This document shows, piece after piece, positions 26,222-35,995 of a stretch of DNA of 64,000 nt. A program made the translations under genes and the position numbers. The DNA is from CAYWRZ01 sp964460845 (GTDB lineage Bacteria; Bacteroidota; Bacteroidia; Flavobacteriales_D; UBA2798): the NCBI GenBank assembly GCA_964460845.1, contig CAYWRZ010000003.1:62001-126000 (forward strand), in the 5' to 3' direction. How positions within the stretch are numbered: position 1 is the stretch's first letter; each line of letters opens with the position of its first letter. The notes beneath the pieces were generated by a model. That model had not been told where the DNA came from. It saw only the letters and a program-made list of their open reading frames with translations, and made no database searches.

Positions 26222-26437
26222 CGATGAAACAGCGGTTTTGTTCGTTTTTCTTCCAAAATACGGCTTAGCCACGAAAAAAGCACATTGCTTCAAAATTCGA
26301 GCCGTTTTTTCCGGCAGGAAGTAGCCGGCTCCGCAATCGTGGGCCAATAATCCCGCTTCCCGCTTTATTTGCCGTTTACCTGCCTTTTACCGCTCGAAAA
26401 CCGGATTCGGGCATATACCGGAGGCGTTTTTTATTCG

Positions 26438-26445
26438 TACTTTTG
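26438..26445 (+). promoter_or_regulatory. -7 promoter box for the deaminase gene
   Basis: TACTTTTG matches TAnnTTTG and ends 9 bases before the ATG at 26455. It supports that ATG rather than the in-frame TTG at 26443, which overlaps the box. Confidence 0.65.
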
Positions 26446-26454
26446 CCCTTCTCT

Positions 26455-26883
26455 ATGGAAAATAATCCCGGCAAACAGTTTAGGTACGACCGCACTTATA
26501 TTCGCATGGCGCAAGAATGGGGCACGCTTTCGCACTGCACCCGTAAAAAGGTAGGCGCACTGATTGTAAAAGACGGCATGATCATTTCCGACGGCTACAA
26601 CGGTACTCCTTCCGGCTTCCCGAACGACTGTGAAGACGACAACGGCGAAACGCTTTGGTACGTGCTGCACGCCGAAGCCAATGCCATTATGAAGGTGGCC
26701 AAATCGACCCAAAGCGCGATCGGCGCAACCCTTTATCTCACCCTGTCGCCCTGTAAGGAATGCAGTAAGCTCATTCTTCAAGCCGGCATAAAAAGGGTCG
26801 TTTTTCTGAATGCCTATAAAGACGACAGTGGAGTAAATTTTCTGAGAGAGTCAGGAATAGATGTGGTACAAATAACATTATAA
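26455..26883 (+). CDS. dCMP deaminase family protein
   Basis: The 142-residue protein is a zinc-dependent cytidine/deoxycytidylate deaminase. The catalytic HAE motif occurs in LHAEANAIM and the two zinc cysteines in SPCKEC. KKVGALIVKDGMIISDGYNGTPSGF fits the dCMP deaminase / ComEB subfamily, which turns dCMP into dUMP for thymidylate synthesis. It stands alone with its own promoter; the S41 protease gene follows after 89 bases. Confidence 0.92.
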   Translation: MENNPGKQFRYDRTYIRMAQEWGTLSHCTRKKVGALIVKDGMIISDGYNGTPSGFPNDCEDDNGETLWYVLHAEANAIMKVAKSTQSAIGATLYLTLSPCKECSKLILQAGIKRVVFLNAYKDDSGVNFLRESGIDVVQITL

Positions 26884-26972
26884 CGCGCATACAGGCACGC
26901 GATACCGCTTATCACAATAGCGGGACGTGCTACCGGTATTCGTCGTAAAATTTCAGAAAGCAAAGACAGAAG

Positions 26973-28646
26973 ATGGAAGATTACCGCCCGTTTGGACAGG
27001 AACCCCAAACTCCGCCGCAACCCGCTCCGCGAAAAACCGATAAGCTTGTGGCATTTTATCCCATACTGCTGGCCATTGCGCTGGCCATAGGCGTGTATTT
27101 CGGTTCACAAATGACCGCCGCGCCTTCGGGTAGCCAAAAAGAGTCGGCCAGTAAAATTGTGCAATTGCTCAAAATCATTGAAGAAAACTATGTGGACGAA
27201 ATCGACCGGGAAAGCTTTACCGAAGATGCTTTGGGCGATATTCTGCACGGGCTCGACCCCCATTCCTCTTACCTGAGCACGAAAGACACGAAAAAAGCAC
27301 GCGAGGATCTCAGCGGAAATTTCGGAGGCGTAGGCATACAGTTTTTGGTACACAAAGACACCCTTGCGGTGACACACCTCATCGACGGCGGGCCCTCAAA
27401 AGACGCAGGCATACTGCCCTTCGACCGTATCGTAAAAGTAGATACCACCTCGATGGCCGGACGCAAAATCACCACCGACGATGTCTATAAAGCGCTGCGT
27501 GGCGAAGTCGGTTCAAAAGTGAAAGTGCATATTAAAAGACCCGGCGAAAAAAAGCCGCTTGAATTTACCCTGCGCCGTGGGCTAATCCCCGTAAGCTCGG
27601 TCGAAGTAGCACTTATGGCCGATTCCGAAACGGGGTATATCCGTCTTTCACAATTCGGAGAAACAACCTATAAAGATTTTCTTGCCGCCGTAAACCGACT
27701 GCAAAATCGCGGTATGAAAAAGCTTATTCTCGATCTGCGCGACAACGGGGGCGGACTGCTGGGCGAAGCCAATAAAATTGCCGACGAGTTTTTGCGCGAC
27801 GGAAAAATGATCGTCTATACCGAAGGCGCCCACCAAAAAAGACGTGATTATACCGCCACCTCGAAAGGCAAGTTGGAAGAAACGCCGGTGGCTGTGCTTA
27901 TTAACCAATATTCGGCCTCGGCCAGCGAAATCGTAGCCGGAGCCATACAAGACAACGACCGGGGTCTTATTATCGGTCGTCGCTCTTTCGGAAAAGGGCT
28001 GGTGCAGCAGGATCTGAGCCCCTTCAAAGACGGCTCTTCGGTACGGCTCACCGTATCGCGTTATTACACCCCTACCGGACGCAGCATTCAGAAAGCCTAC
28101 GGAAAAGGCATCGATTACGAGCTGGAGCAATACGAACGTTACGAGAAAAACGAGCTCTTCCAGGCCGACAGCAGCATCTTTGTGGACTCGCTCAAGTTCA
28201 TCACTCCCAAAGGCAAGGTCGTGTATGGCGGTGGCGGCATTATGCCCGATATTTTTGTGCCGCTCGATACCGCCGGAAGAACCGATTACTACACGCGATT
28301 AGTGTACGATCGTACTTTCGGTGAGTTTGCTTTCGACTATGTGGAAAAAAACCGCAAGCAATTGCTGGCTTTCCGCAACGAACAAAATTTCTCGCTGAAT
28401 TTCGACATCAGCGACGCGCTCCTGCGCGATTTGATCGCTTTTGCCGCAAAAAAAGGGATAAAAGGCAGAGAAAGCGAGCTGCTCCATTCGCAAAAGCTGA
28501 TCAAAAACTACCTCAAAGCTGAAATTGCCAAGCTAATCTGGAACAGCGAAGGATTCTACTCAGTCACTATCAAACAGGATCAGGATGTGCGTAAGGCGCT
28601 CGAACTATTGCGGAAAGAAAACACCTCGACTGCGGTGGTAAAATAA
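26973..28646 (+). CDS. S41 family C-terminal processing peptidase
   Basis: The 557-residue protein has a short proline-rich cytoplasmic start, one membrane anchor (about residues 25-45), a PDZ domain (about 95-185, with GGVGIQF and GPSKDAGILPFDRIV) and a Tsp/CtpA protease domain. The catalytic serine lies in NQYSASASEIVAGA and the lysine in RRSFGKGLVQ. Such peptidases trim or degrade periplasmic proteins. An extra region of about 170 residues follows the catalytic core. It converges with the MmcQ-like gene, 9 bases from its stop. Confidence 0.94.
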   Translation: MEDYRPFGQEPQTPPQPAPRKTDKLVAFYPILLAIALAIGVYFGSQMTAAPSGSQKESASKIVQLLKIIEENYVDEIDRESFTEDALGDILHGLDPHSSYLSTKDTKKAREDLSGNFGGVGIQFLVHKDTLAVTHLIDGGPSKDAGILPFDRIVKVDTTSMAGRKITTDDVYKALRGEVGSKVKVHIKRPGEKKPLEFTLRRGLIPVSSVEVALMADSETGYIRLSQFGETTYKDFLAAVNRLQNRGMKKLILDLRDNGGGLLGEANKIADEFLRDGKMIVYTEGAHQKRRDYTATSKGKLEETPVAVLINQYSASASEIVAGAIQDNDRGLIIGRRSFGKGLVQQDLSPFKDGSSVRLTVSRYYTPTGRSIQKAYGKGIDYELEQYERYEKNELFQADSSIFVDSLKFITPKGKVVYGGGGIMPDIFVPLDTAGRTDYYTRLVYDRTFGEFAFDYVEKNRKQLLAFRNEQNFSLNFDISDALLRDLIAFAAKKGIKGRESELLHSQKLIKNYLKAEIAKLIWNSEGFYSVTIKQDQDVRKALELLRKENTSTAVVK

Positions 28647-28655
28647 GTCTTCTTT

Positions 28656-29009
28656 TTACAAAGCCGCCAGCTCGTCGCGCTGCGCACGCGTAAGACCCGA
28701 TACTACGCTATCGTACGAATGATCAATCCACTCGTACAGCAGCTTATCCGGCACAGAGCCGTCTGTCGTAACCGTGTTCCAGTGTTTTTTGCTCATGTGA
28801 TATCCCGGCGTTACTCCGGGAAAACGCTCTCTGAGCTCAAGCGCCAAATCGGGGTCACATTTGAGGTTGATCGACACAAACGCATCCACATCACAAAGCG
28901 CAAAAAGCTTACCCATTACTTTAAAAACCAGTGTTTCCGGGCCGAAAGGAAACTCTTCGGTAACGCCTTTTTTGGAGAGGCAATATTCGCGAAACACTTC
29001 TATATTCAT
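28656..29009 (-). CDS. MmcQ/YjbR family protein
   Basis: This 117-residue protein belongs to the MmcQ/YjbR family with a CyaY-like fold: MNIEVFREYCLSKKGVTEEFPF, INLKCDPDLALELRE, and GYHMSKKHWNTV. Members are proposed to bind DNA, but the role is unclear. The ATG at 29009 overlaps the end of the Lrp gene by four bases (ATGA-type), which indicates translational coupling. A longer in-frame reading into the Lrp gene is rejected. Confidence 0.88.
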   Translation of the reverse strand: MNIEVFREYCLSKKGVTEEFPFGPETLVFKVMGKLFALCDVDAFVSINLKCDPDLALELRERFPGVTPGYHMSKKHWNTVTTDGSVPDKLLYEWIDHSYDSVVSGLTRAQRDELAAL

Positions 29010-29479
29010 GGTTCGTAACGTATCGGCAGCAGGTTTTTCGTTTTGATTTCGGAAAGTACCACCATCGTTTGCATCTGCCCGATTTCTTCGATGCGGCTCA
29101 GCTTTTCGGCGACTAATTTCTCGAAAGAAGGAATATCCCTGACCACCACCTTGAGCTGGTAATCGAAATTTCCGGTTACCTGCAAACACTCGGTAATCTC
29201 GTCTATACGCGCTATCTGCTGGGTAAAAATCTTAATGGCGTTTTCTTTCTGCCGGGTCAGTGACACATGGATAAGCGCGGTAAAGCCCAGTCCGACCATA
29301 AAGCGATCGATCCTTGCATGGTATCCTTTTATCACCCCGGCATTTTCAAGCTTTTTGACCCGCTCCAACGTCGGCGCTGCCGAAAGACCTATTTCATGCG
29401 ACAATTGGATATTCGTGATTTTACCTTTTTCCTGTAAAATCCGGAGAATTTTGAGATCGATGGTGTCGAGCGAATGCAT
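29006..29479 (-). CDS. Lrp/AsnC family transcriptional regulator
   Basis: The 157-residue protein has an N-terminal winged helix-turn-helix (DLKILRILQEKGKITNIQLSHEIGLSAAPTLERVKKLE) and a C-terminal RAM ligand domain (VTGNFDYQLKVVVRDIPSFEKLV). Lrp-type proteins sense amino acids and control their metabolism. Its coupled neighbour is the MmcQ-like gene. The ligand and targets cannot be read here. Confidence 0.93.
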   Translation of the reverse strand: MHSLDTIDLKILRILQEKGKITNIQLSHEIGLSAAPTLERVKKLENAGVIKGYHARIDRFMVGLGFTALIHVSLTRQKENAIKIFTQQIARIDEITECLQVTGNFDYQLKVVVRDIPSFEKLVAEKLSRIEEIGQMQTMVVLSEIKTKNLLPIRYEP

Positions 29480-29547
29480 TCCGTGCTATTTTTAGCGGTT
29501 TTCCTTCAAGTTAAAAAGAATTTCGGACTCTGCAAGAAAGGGGCTAC

Positions 29548-30336
29548 TCAAGCTATACGTTGTATTTCAAGCGGCTTGTAAAGTACCGGTTTTGAAGGAG
29601 AAGCATCGTTCTCAAAAGGTGCTATCATGAGGTTGAGCAGGTAAATGCCATCTGGAAGCTGATCGGGTACGTAAATAAATTCGGTGATCGTACGCCCGTA
29701 ACAGGTGCGCTCCGGATGCTCCCAAAAAGCGTGGTGCGCACGCAAAGCCCCCCCGTCCGACTCCCTATCGATCGAGGGCAGATCAATAAGTAAATGATCT
29801 ACTCCGTGACGGATAAGCGCCGTGACCGCACGACTGTCGATGTACGGCGGATTGGTATTCGAATACTTCCGTTGCTTTTTATCGGCCTGATTGGGCAAAG
29901 TTCTTATCACCACCGCCCGCGGATGCTCGCCGCGCAGCGGACGAAGCAATTGATCTTCCGTAATGACCTGATCGCCTGCTTTGGAATATTCGCTGTCGTC
30001 AGTTACCGTAAGGGGTGCCACAGAAATCAGTTGCGCTACAAAAAAAAATTGCTTCAAATGGGCGTTCACCGAATACACTTCGGGGGTGATGTGCCCCACA
30101 CATTCAGTGTGCGTCCCGTTACCATGCGGGTTAAAACGAATATCCCTGAAATTGACGCTGCCTCCTTCGGCCACGCTTCCGATAAATCCTTCTCCACGAA
30201 CCGGCTCTATCTTGATAGGATCCACATACCAGGCACTGGCATTGTCAGGGTCTGTCGAAAGCGGAAGCGAAATATCCAGGGGCTCCGAAAAGTTTACTTT
30301 TAAACGGTATAAAGGGGTTTGAATGCTCGCTATCAT
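29548..30336 (-). CDS. Cyclase family protein (kynurenine formamidase-like)
   Basis: The 262-residue protein shows the metal-binding HGNGTHTECVGH pattern of the cyclase/arylformamidase family, a variant of the HxGTHxDxPxH motif, with Glu and Cys in place of Asp and Pro. Members hydrolyse amides or lactones, including N-formylkynurenine. DHLLIDLPSIDRESDGG fits the C-terminal family region. No other tryptophan-degradation gene is adjacent, although a RidA protein of aminomuconate-deaminase type lies 8 kb away. The substrate is therefore open. Confidence 0.82.
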   Translation of the reverse strand: MIASIQTPLYRLKVNFSEPLDISLPLSTDPDNASAWYVDPIKIEPVRGEGFIGSVAEGGSVNFRDIRFNPHGNGTHTECVGHITPEVYSVNAHLKQFFFVAQLISVAPLTVTDDSEYSKAGDQVITEDQLLRPLRGEHPRAVVIRTLPNQADKKQRKYSNTNPPYIDSRAVTALIRHGVDHLLIDLPSIDRESDGGALRAHHAFWEHPERTCYGRTITEFIYVPDQLPDGIYLLNLMIAPFENDASPSKPVLYKPLEIQRIA

Positions 30337-30404
30337 ACCTTAAAGCTATGAAATAAATGACAGTCTGCTGAAAAATGAAAAGGCCTTTTAAGGTGCATAA
30401 GCGC

Positions 30405-31568
30405 TCAGAAAAAAAGATCGGCCGCAATGCGATCGGCCAGCAGCAAGCCTTCGGAGGTAAGAGCCACCCGATCGGCACGGCGGGTTACAAGTTCTTTCGC
30501 CGTCCAGGAACGAAGCTGTGCTTCGAAATGTGCAAGAAAACGTGGACCGAAACGTCGGCTTATCTCGGTAGTGCTGCAACCGTAAAGGGTTCGCATACCT
30601 GTCATTATATATTCGTTGTAGCGCTCGTTTTCGCCGAGCAATTCTCTTTCAAAAAATCCGCTGCCCTGCTTTATACCTTCTATGTAACGTGTGTTATTGG
30701 CCACATTCCATTGCCGCGAAATTCCGTCGAACGAGTGTGCCGAAGGCCCTATGCCGAGATAAGGTATGCCCTGCCAGTAAGCGGTATTGTGCCGGGAGAA
30801 AAATCCCGGTTTGGCAAAATTAGACACCTCATACCCTATGTATCCCGCTTTTTGCAATACTTCGCGAAGCTGCAAAAACTGCTCGCCCGCCAGCTCTTCC
30901 GGCAAGGGAATCACTTCTCCGCGTTTGACCATCGCCTGTAAGGCGGTACGAGGTTCTACCGTAAGGCAATACGCCGAAATATGTGGCACATCCAGTTCCA
31001 GCGCCTGTGCCAGGTTGGCGTTCCAGTCGGCTTCCGAAAGACCGGGCAGCCCGTAAATAAGGTCGATGGTAAGGTTATCGAACCCCGCCCGCCTTGCATT
31101 GTGCACACTTTCTATTGCCTGCTGCACATTGTGCGAACGGTTCATCCGTTTCAAATCGGCTTCGCGAAACGATTGTATGCCTATGCTCAGGCGGTTTACG
31201 CCCACCCCACGTAAAGCCTCCAAATACGCGTAAGAAAGATCGTCGGGATTGGCCTCGAGCGTAATTTCGACCTGCGGATCGAGCGTAAAATAATGCCTGA
31301 GCGTATCCAACAAGCAGCCTATAGCCGGGGCTTCGAGCAAGCTGGGCGTTCCACCTCCGAAATACACCGTACGCAAAGTGCGGATACCGGCATAAGTATG
31401 GCGCAGTTCCAGCTCACGATGCAGGGCTTCGAGCAGCGGTTGCTGCATACGCAACGAGGTGGAAAAATGAAAATCGCAATAATGGCAGGCCTGTTTGCAA
31501 AAAGGGATGTGGAAGTACAAGCCTCCGGTGCCTTCCGCAAGCGATCCGGGATCGGTAAACTCAGGCAT
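30405..31568 (-). CDS. hemW: HemW-like radical SAM protein
   Basis: The 387-residue protein has the radical SAM cluster motif CKQACHYCDFHF and the HemW pattern YFGGGTPSLL, NPDDL and GVNRLSIGIQSF, followed by the C-terminal HemW domain. HemW is a heme chaperone once called oxygen-independent coproporphyrinogen oxidase. ATG at 31568 overlaps the end of the upstream histidine kinase gene by 8 bases, so coupling is likely. The CxxxCxxC motif alone cannot prove chaperone against oxidase, but the short N-terminus favours HemW. Confidence 0.9.
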   Translation of the reverse strand: MPEFTDPGSLAEGTGGLYFHIPFCKQACHYCDFHFSTSLRMQQPLLEALHRELELRHTYAGIRTLRTVYFGGGTPSLLEAPAIGCLLDTLRHYFTLDPQVEITLEANPDDLSYAYLEALRGVGVNRLSIGIQSFREADLKRMNRSHNVQQAIESVHNARRAGFDNLTIDLIYGLPGLSEADWNANLAQALELDVPHISAYCLTVEPRTALQAMVKRGEVIPLPEELAGEQFLQLREVLQKAGYIGYEVSNFAKPGFFSRHNTAYWQGIPYLGIGPSAHSFDGISRQWNVANNTRYIEGIKQGSGFFERELLGENERYNEYIMTGMRTLYGCSTTEISRRFGPRFLAHFEAQLRSWTAKELVTRRADRVALTSEGLLLADRIAADLFF

Positions 31569-33147
31569 CGCTGCGGGTTTGTTTTTTCAACACTATACGA
31601 AAGGTGGTGCCTTTTTGCAATTCGGAACGCAGCACAAAAATAGAGCCTTTGTGATAGAAATTGACAATGCGTTTGACCAAAGTGAGTCCGAGTCCCCAGC
31701 CTCTTTTTTTGGTGGTATAGCCCGGCTGGAAAATGGTTTGAAAACGGTTGGCGGGTATGCCTTTCCCGGTATCGGAAATGTCGATGTACACCGCTTTTTT
31801 GCGTTCCGAAAAACGGATTTCGATAGCGCCGTTGCCTTCCATCGCATCTACTGCATTTTTGATCAGGTTCTCGATAACCCATTCAAATAGCGGCACATTC
31901 AGCTTTACATAAAGCGGTGCTTCCGGTTTTTCGAGGGTAAGCTGCACTTTTTTGGAAATGCGCAGGCGGAGGTAATCGGTGGTGTGCCGAATCACGTCAT
32001 ACACATTTTGCACGCTCAATTCGCCCGACGAACCGATTTTGGAAAAGCGCTCGGTCACCGTTTGCAGGCGATCGATGTCTTTGTTCATTTCCTGCAAGGT
32101 TTGCTCATCGACACCCTGCGCGCGCAGAATCTCGATCCAGGCCATCAGCGAAGAAAGAGGAGTACCCAATTGATGCGCCGTTTCTTTGGCCATACCTGCC
32201 CATACCTGATTCTGCTCGGCACGCCTGAACGTGCTGAAAAGCAGATAGGCAATCAGCATAAAAAAAGTAACAATGGTTACCTGAACGTAGGGGAAAAAGC
32301 GAAGCTGATTAAGCACTTCCGAGTTGCGGTAAAAAATGTAACCGCTTTCGGTCTCGTTGAGCTGCACACGGATAGGCGTATTTTCGGCCGAGAGTTCGGC
32401 AAGAATAGCCTGAAGCTTACCGGGCGTATTCAGTTCGGTCGAATCGAAATTACTCTCTATCACCACCCTTTGCGACGAGTCGGTAAAGATAACCGGCACC
32501 AGGGCCTGATTTTTCACCAGCTCACGGCGAAAGGTTCGGTAAAGCGAATCTTTTTTGGCTTCGAGCTCTCCGATCAGCTTCGACTCGCGGTAATACACCG
32601 TGTTCATCACCTTTCCGCGATAGCTGATTTCTATCGGCGGGTAAAGGCTTTTCCATTCTTCGGTAAGACTTTGCAAGGTGTCTTCAAACAGGCGACGCGC
32701 TTCGATGCGGTACCAGCTTTCGTCGCGATCGGGCTGGTAACGGCGCAGGTTCTCGCGAATAGAATCTTGCGAAATATCGAGGTTTAAGGAAGAGGAAAAT
32801 CGCCCTCGGTTGTCGGTAAGGATCACCGGCACAGTGGTGTTTTCGCGCACCACTTCAATGGCAAAGGTATAATCGGGCAGATCCTTGCCCAGCTCTTGCG
32901 TGGCTTTGGCCCAAAGCTTTACCTTTTTCCGTTCTTCTTCGCGCAGCCGGTCAAAGAGCTTGGTGGTGACATACAATTGGTTAACCGTCGTTTTCACCGC
33001 TTCCGACCAAATTTGTATGCGTATCCGCTCGTCTTTCCGGATGGCTTCTACCATTCGCCCCGAATACCAAAGCGAGGCACCTACCATCACCAGGGCGGTG
33101 AAGAGCAGTACCAGCTTCCAGGTTTGCTTGCGCGAATAGAGGTTCAT
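31561..33147 (-). CDS. Membrane sensor histidine kinase
   Basis: The 528-residue protein has a membrane helix at about 12-32, an extracytoplasmic sensor region of about 250 residues, a second helix (about 285-305), a HisKA-like region with phosphoacceptor His in ETAHQLGTPLSSLMAWIEIL, and a HATPase domain (ENLIKNAVDAM, DTGKGI, GWGLGLTLVKRI). The HQLGTP box is typical of Bacteroidota kinases. No response regulator is adjacent, so it is an orphan. It lies 13 bases after the AsmA-like gene and overlaps hemW by 8 bases. Confidence 0.93.
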   Translation of the reverse strand: MNLYSRKQTWKLVLLFTALVMVGASLWYSGRMVEAIRKDERIRIQIWSEAVKTTVNQLYVTTKLFDRLREEERKKVKLWAKATQELGKDLPDYTFAIEVVRENTTVPVILTDNRGRFSSSLNLDISQDSIRENLRRYQPDRDESWYRIEARRLFEDTLQSLTEEWKSLYPPIEISYRGKVMNTVYYRESKLIGELEAKKDSLYRTFRRELVKNQALVPVIFTDSSQRVVIESNFDSTELNTPGKLQAILAELSAENTPIRVQLNETESGYIFYRNSEVLNQLRFFPYVQVTIVTFFMLIAYLLFSTFRRAEQNQVWAGMAKETAHQLGTPLSSLMAWIEILRAQGVDEQTLQEMNKDIDRLQTVTERFSKIGSSGELSVQNVYDVIRHTTDYLRLRISKKVQLTLEKPEAPLYVKLNVPLFEWVIENLIKNAVDAMEGNGAIEIRFSERKKAVYIDISDTGKGIPANRFQTIFQPGYTTKKRGWGLGLTLVKRIVNFYHKGSIFVLRSELQKGTTFRIVLKKQTRSDA

Positions 33148-33160
33148 TCCGGTAATATAC

Positions 33161-35917
33161 TTATTCTTCGAGGATCACGGTCGATTTGGGCTTTTCTTCT
33201 TCCACTCCCAGCTTGTGTTTGAGCTTCTCGAAACGGTTTTTATTTCGTGGCTTCTCGGGCTGCACAGAACCTGAGGGCGACACCGGGTCGGCAGCGGGTT
33301 TTTCTTCGTCCCATTCGAGCAGAAATTTGACCTCTTCTTTGGGTGTAGGTTCAAGTTTCAGGGTAGTGTCTTTTTTAAATAAGCCCAGCTCTTCACGCAG
33401 AATAGCTTTGATCTGTTTCTTCTCGGCTTCGTTGTATTTTTTTCTTTCGGCCTTGCGTGTTTCTGCGTCCTGTTCAAACTGCGGCTTATCGATCGTACCG
33501 AACATCCGCACAAAAATCCGTATTCCGGTGCCGTCGTCGGCGATGGTGCCGTATTCCGTTTCCTGGTGTCGGGCTTTTAATTCGAGTAAACGGAAATTAA
33601 AGCGGTAATCAATTTCATTGCGAAACGAATGTACGGCGCTCACATTGATTGTCATGGCGGTCGAAACGATTTCCATGGCGGGTATCTGCACCTTTCCCTC
33701 GCGTATTTCGAGCGTATTGCTCAGGGTCGAAAAGCGAATGTGCGACAGGCGGCGTTCGAGATCGTCGATATGGCTGCCCAGCAAGAGACGGGTTCTTTTG
33801 TCTTTGCGTAGGTAGTTCGAAATTTCGCGCATGGCTTCCAGGCCAACCAATTCTCCGTCGCGGATAGTGAGGTCAATAAGGCTGCCTATTTTTTGCGGAT
33901 CAATACGCAGGTGTGGATCGAGAGCGGCGGCAAATTGGATATGCGCGCTGATCTTGCCCCGAAGGTGGTCGTAGCGGATCATTTTCTGTCCGAAATTCCG
34001 GAACTGCCGGAATACCTCAGCCACCTGCATATCTTCGATGTCGAGTGTAGCGCTCATTCCGAAAAGATCGGCACGCGTACCGTTTATCTCGACCTCGCCA
34101 CGACATTGTCCGCCTGCGGTTTGCAGCCGTAGGCGCGAAGCTTTAAAGTTTTTATCGAGCAATTTAAAATTACCGCTGGCTTGTGTCGCCCTAAATTCGT
34201 CAAAACGAAGATCGGAAATGTAAGCATCAAGGTTAAAGTTCACATTATCGGGCCAGACGAATACACCTGATGTCGTATCAAAAGGATTGGCCGATTTTGC
34301 CGGTTTAAGCAAGTCGCCCATGTCGAGCAAGTTGCTTTTCAGCTCTGCCACAATGCTGAGCTTTTCTCCTTTTCGTAAAATGAAGGGCAGCACATTGTAA
34401 AGTGCACCTTGCAAAGCGATGTCGCTTTTTCCTACCGAGGCGGTAAAATTTTCGACCAGGGCGTTCTGATCGCGCAGACTGAAGTTGCCCGACACGTTTC
34501 TCCAGCGCATGGGCCGATCGCGCAGCACCAGGTTAAGCGATTGCAAATTGGCTTTCCCCGAAGCATTCCCTATTTCAGAATCCCATTTTCCAGTGCCTGC
34601 ATCGTGCCGAAAACGGATACTGGCCGAGGCTTCGAGCGAAAGACGCCCTGATACGCTGTCTATCGCCTGAAAACGGAAAAAGTCCTGCACATTGGCCAGG
34701 TTAAAATTCCCCTTTACGGACGCTTCCAGCAAGGGCGACGAAAAATCGGTAAAAAGCAGTTGGGCCGAAAAAAGCTCATTCCGAAAACGGCCTTTTATTT
34801 CGCGCAGCCAAAGCTCTTCCCTGCCTTTTTTATTCCGGTTGGTATAGCTGCCCGAAAATTGCAGCTCCTGCAGTGCCTCGCCCGAACTTTTTTCGCGGAG
34901 GTAGCCGTTGTCGATACTGAATGAGGCCTGCATATCGGGAGTTTCGGTTTTACTCCACATTCCTTTTACCGAAGCGTCAAATTTTAGCGCGCCACGGGTT
35001 TCGTAACCGCGCAGGTCATTGTCTGACAGGGCTGGAAAACTTTTGAGCAACGATTCTACCTGTATGTTATCGCCCGAAAGCGAAAGATTCGTTTCGGTTT
35101 TTCCTTCTTCGGTACGGAAAGTGCCTGCAATGGCAAAACGCAAATCTTCGAGCTCCAGCTTTCCTTCGCGGAAAGTATAGCGCTGTTGGGTGCGATCCAC
35201 TTCGAGCGTCGAAGAAAGGTTGATTTTCTTTTCGCGCAGCAGGGTCAGCCCCTGATCCATGAGGTAATGCACCTGTCCTTTGGCAGCGGTATTCAGGATA
35301 AACTGCTCGCGGTAAAATTCGCCGCTAAAGCTCAGCTCCCTCAAGGTATAGGATTGCTCATGCTGAATGATGCGATTGGTATAGTCGAGATGACAATTTT
35401 TGAATTCCACCTTTTCGAGGGCAAAAGCAAAATTATCGGAAGCGGGTACCGTATCGGTCGAAGGTTTCCAAATGACATAATTTTCATTGCCCAGGGCATC
35501 GACAAAAAGCTTGATCCGCGAATGATCAACTTCTACCTTTTTGATGCTTATTTTGTCCGAAAACAAATCCCATATACTGAACTCCAGGTAAATACGGCGC
35601 GCATACAGCATGGTATCGCGTTCTTTCTGCACGGTAAGCGGATCCTGCACATACACATTGTGAAAAACCAGCGAGGCGCTGGGAAACTTGCGAAGCAACG
35701 AAAGATCGATCGACTCTACTTTTATTTCGGTATTGAGGTACTGGTTAAGGTGCTGTACGGCGTAGTTTTTAATTTTATCTTCAAATACATAGGCCAGTAT
35801 TATCAAGGTAAGCAGCAATCCCGTAAAGCCCAGCAACAGATAACGCAGCACTTTCCAAACCAGGCGTAATCTTTTACGCGCGGGCGAAGGAGTGGGAGGA
35901 AGAGGCTGCATATTCAT
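33161..35917 (-). CDS. AsmA-like large envelope protein
   Basis: The protein has about 918 residues: a short cytoplasmic start, a membrane anchor (residues about 28-50 from ATG 35917) and a very long beta-rich periplasmic part. YLNTEIKVESIDLSLLRKFPSASLVFHNVYV fits the AsmA N-terminal domain, and the region around IRDGELVGLEAM fits the AsmA C-terminal domain. AsmA-like proteins are thought to form bridges for lipid transport between the membranes. The tail is rich in Lys and Glu. The start at 35917 (MNMQPLPP) is preferred to the longer in-frame reading. It heads a probable operon with the histidine kinase and hemW. Confidence 0.85.
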   Translation of the reverse strand: MNMQPLPPTPSPARKRLRLVWKVLRYLLLGFTGLLLTLIILAYVFEDKIKNYAVQHLNQYLNTEIKVESIDLSLLRKFPSASLVFHNVYVQDPLTVQKERDTMLYARRIYLEFSIWDLFSDKISIKKVEVDHSRIKLFVDALGNENYVIWKPSTDTVPASDNFAFALEKVEFKNCHLDYTNRIIQHEQSYTLRELSFSGEFYREQFILNTAAKGQVHYLMDQGLTLLREKKINLSSTLEVDRTQQRYTFREGKLELEDLRFAIAGTFRTEEGKTETNLSLSGDNIQVESLLKSFPALSDNDLRGYETRGALKFDASVKGMWSKTETPDMQASFSIDNGYLREKSSGEALQELQFSGSYTNRNKKGREELWLREIKGRFRNELFSAQLLFTDFSSPLLEASVKGNFNLANVQDFFRFQAIDSVSGRLSLEASASIRFRHDAGTGKWDSEIGNASGKANLQSLNLVLRDRPMRWRNVSGNFSLRDQNALVENFTASVGKSDIALQGALYNVLPFILRKGEKLSIVAELKSNLLDMGDLLKPAKSANPFDTTSGVFVWPDNVNFNLDAYISDLRFDEFRATQASGNFKLLDKNFKASRLRLQTAGGQCRGEVEINGTRADLFGMSATLDIEDMQVAEVFRQFRNFGQKMIRYDHLRGKISAHIQFAAALDPHLRIDPQKIGSLIDLTIRDGELVGLEAMREISNYLRKDKRTRLLLGSHIDDLERRLSHIRFSTLSNTLEIREGKVQIPAMEIVSTAMTINVSAVHSFRNEIDYRFNFRLLELKARHQETEYGTIADDGTGIRIFVRMFGTIDKPQFEQDAETRKAERKKYNEAEKKQIKAILREELGLFKKDTTLKLEPTPKEEVKFLLEWDEEKPAADPVSPSGSVQPEKPRNKNRFEKLKHKLGVEEEKPKSTVILEE

Positions 35918-35995
35918 ACCGATACCGAAGGTAAGCCTAACCCGCAAGCGCGAGAAGGCCGGGGTAATGGAATTATTAACGCAAATACTGTTAAT

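Larger units (their letters stand above)
24669..26380. repeat. Tandem duplication, unit 2
   Basis: This unit starts with a copy of the last 39 bases of the membrane gene (24669-24707), then carries TPR copy 2 and its upstream region, ending with the same GCCGTTTACC at 26380. Corresponding positions of the TPR genes are offset by 1712 bases. Confidence 0.9.
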
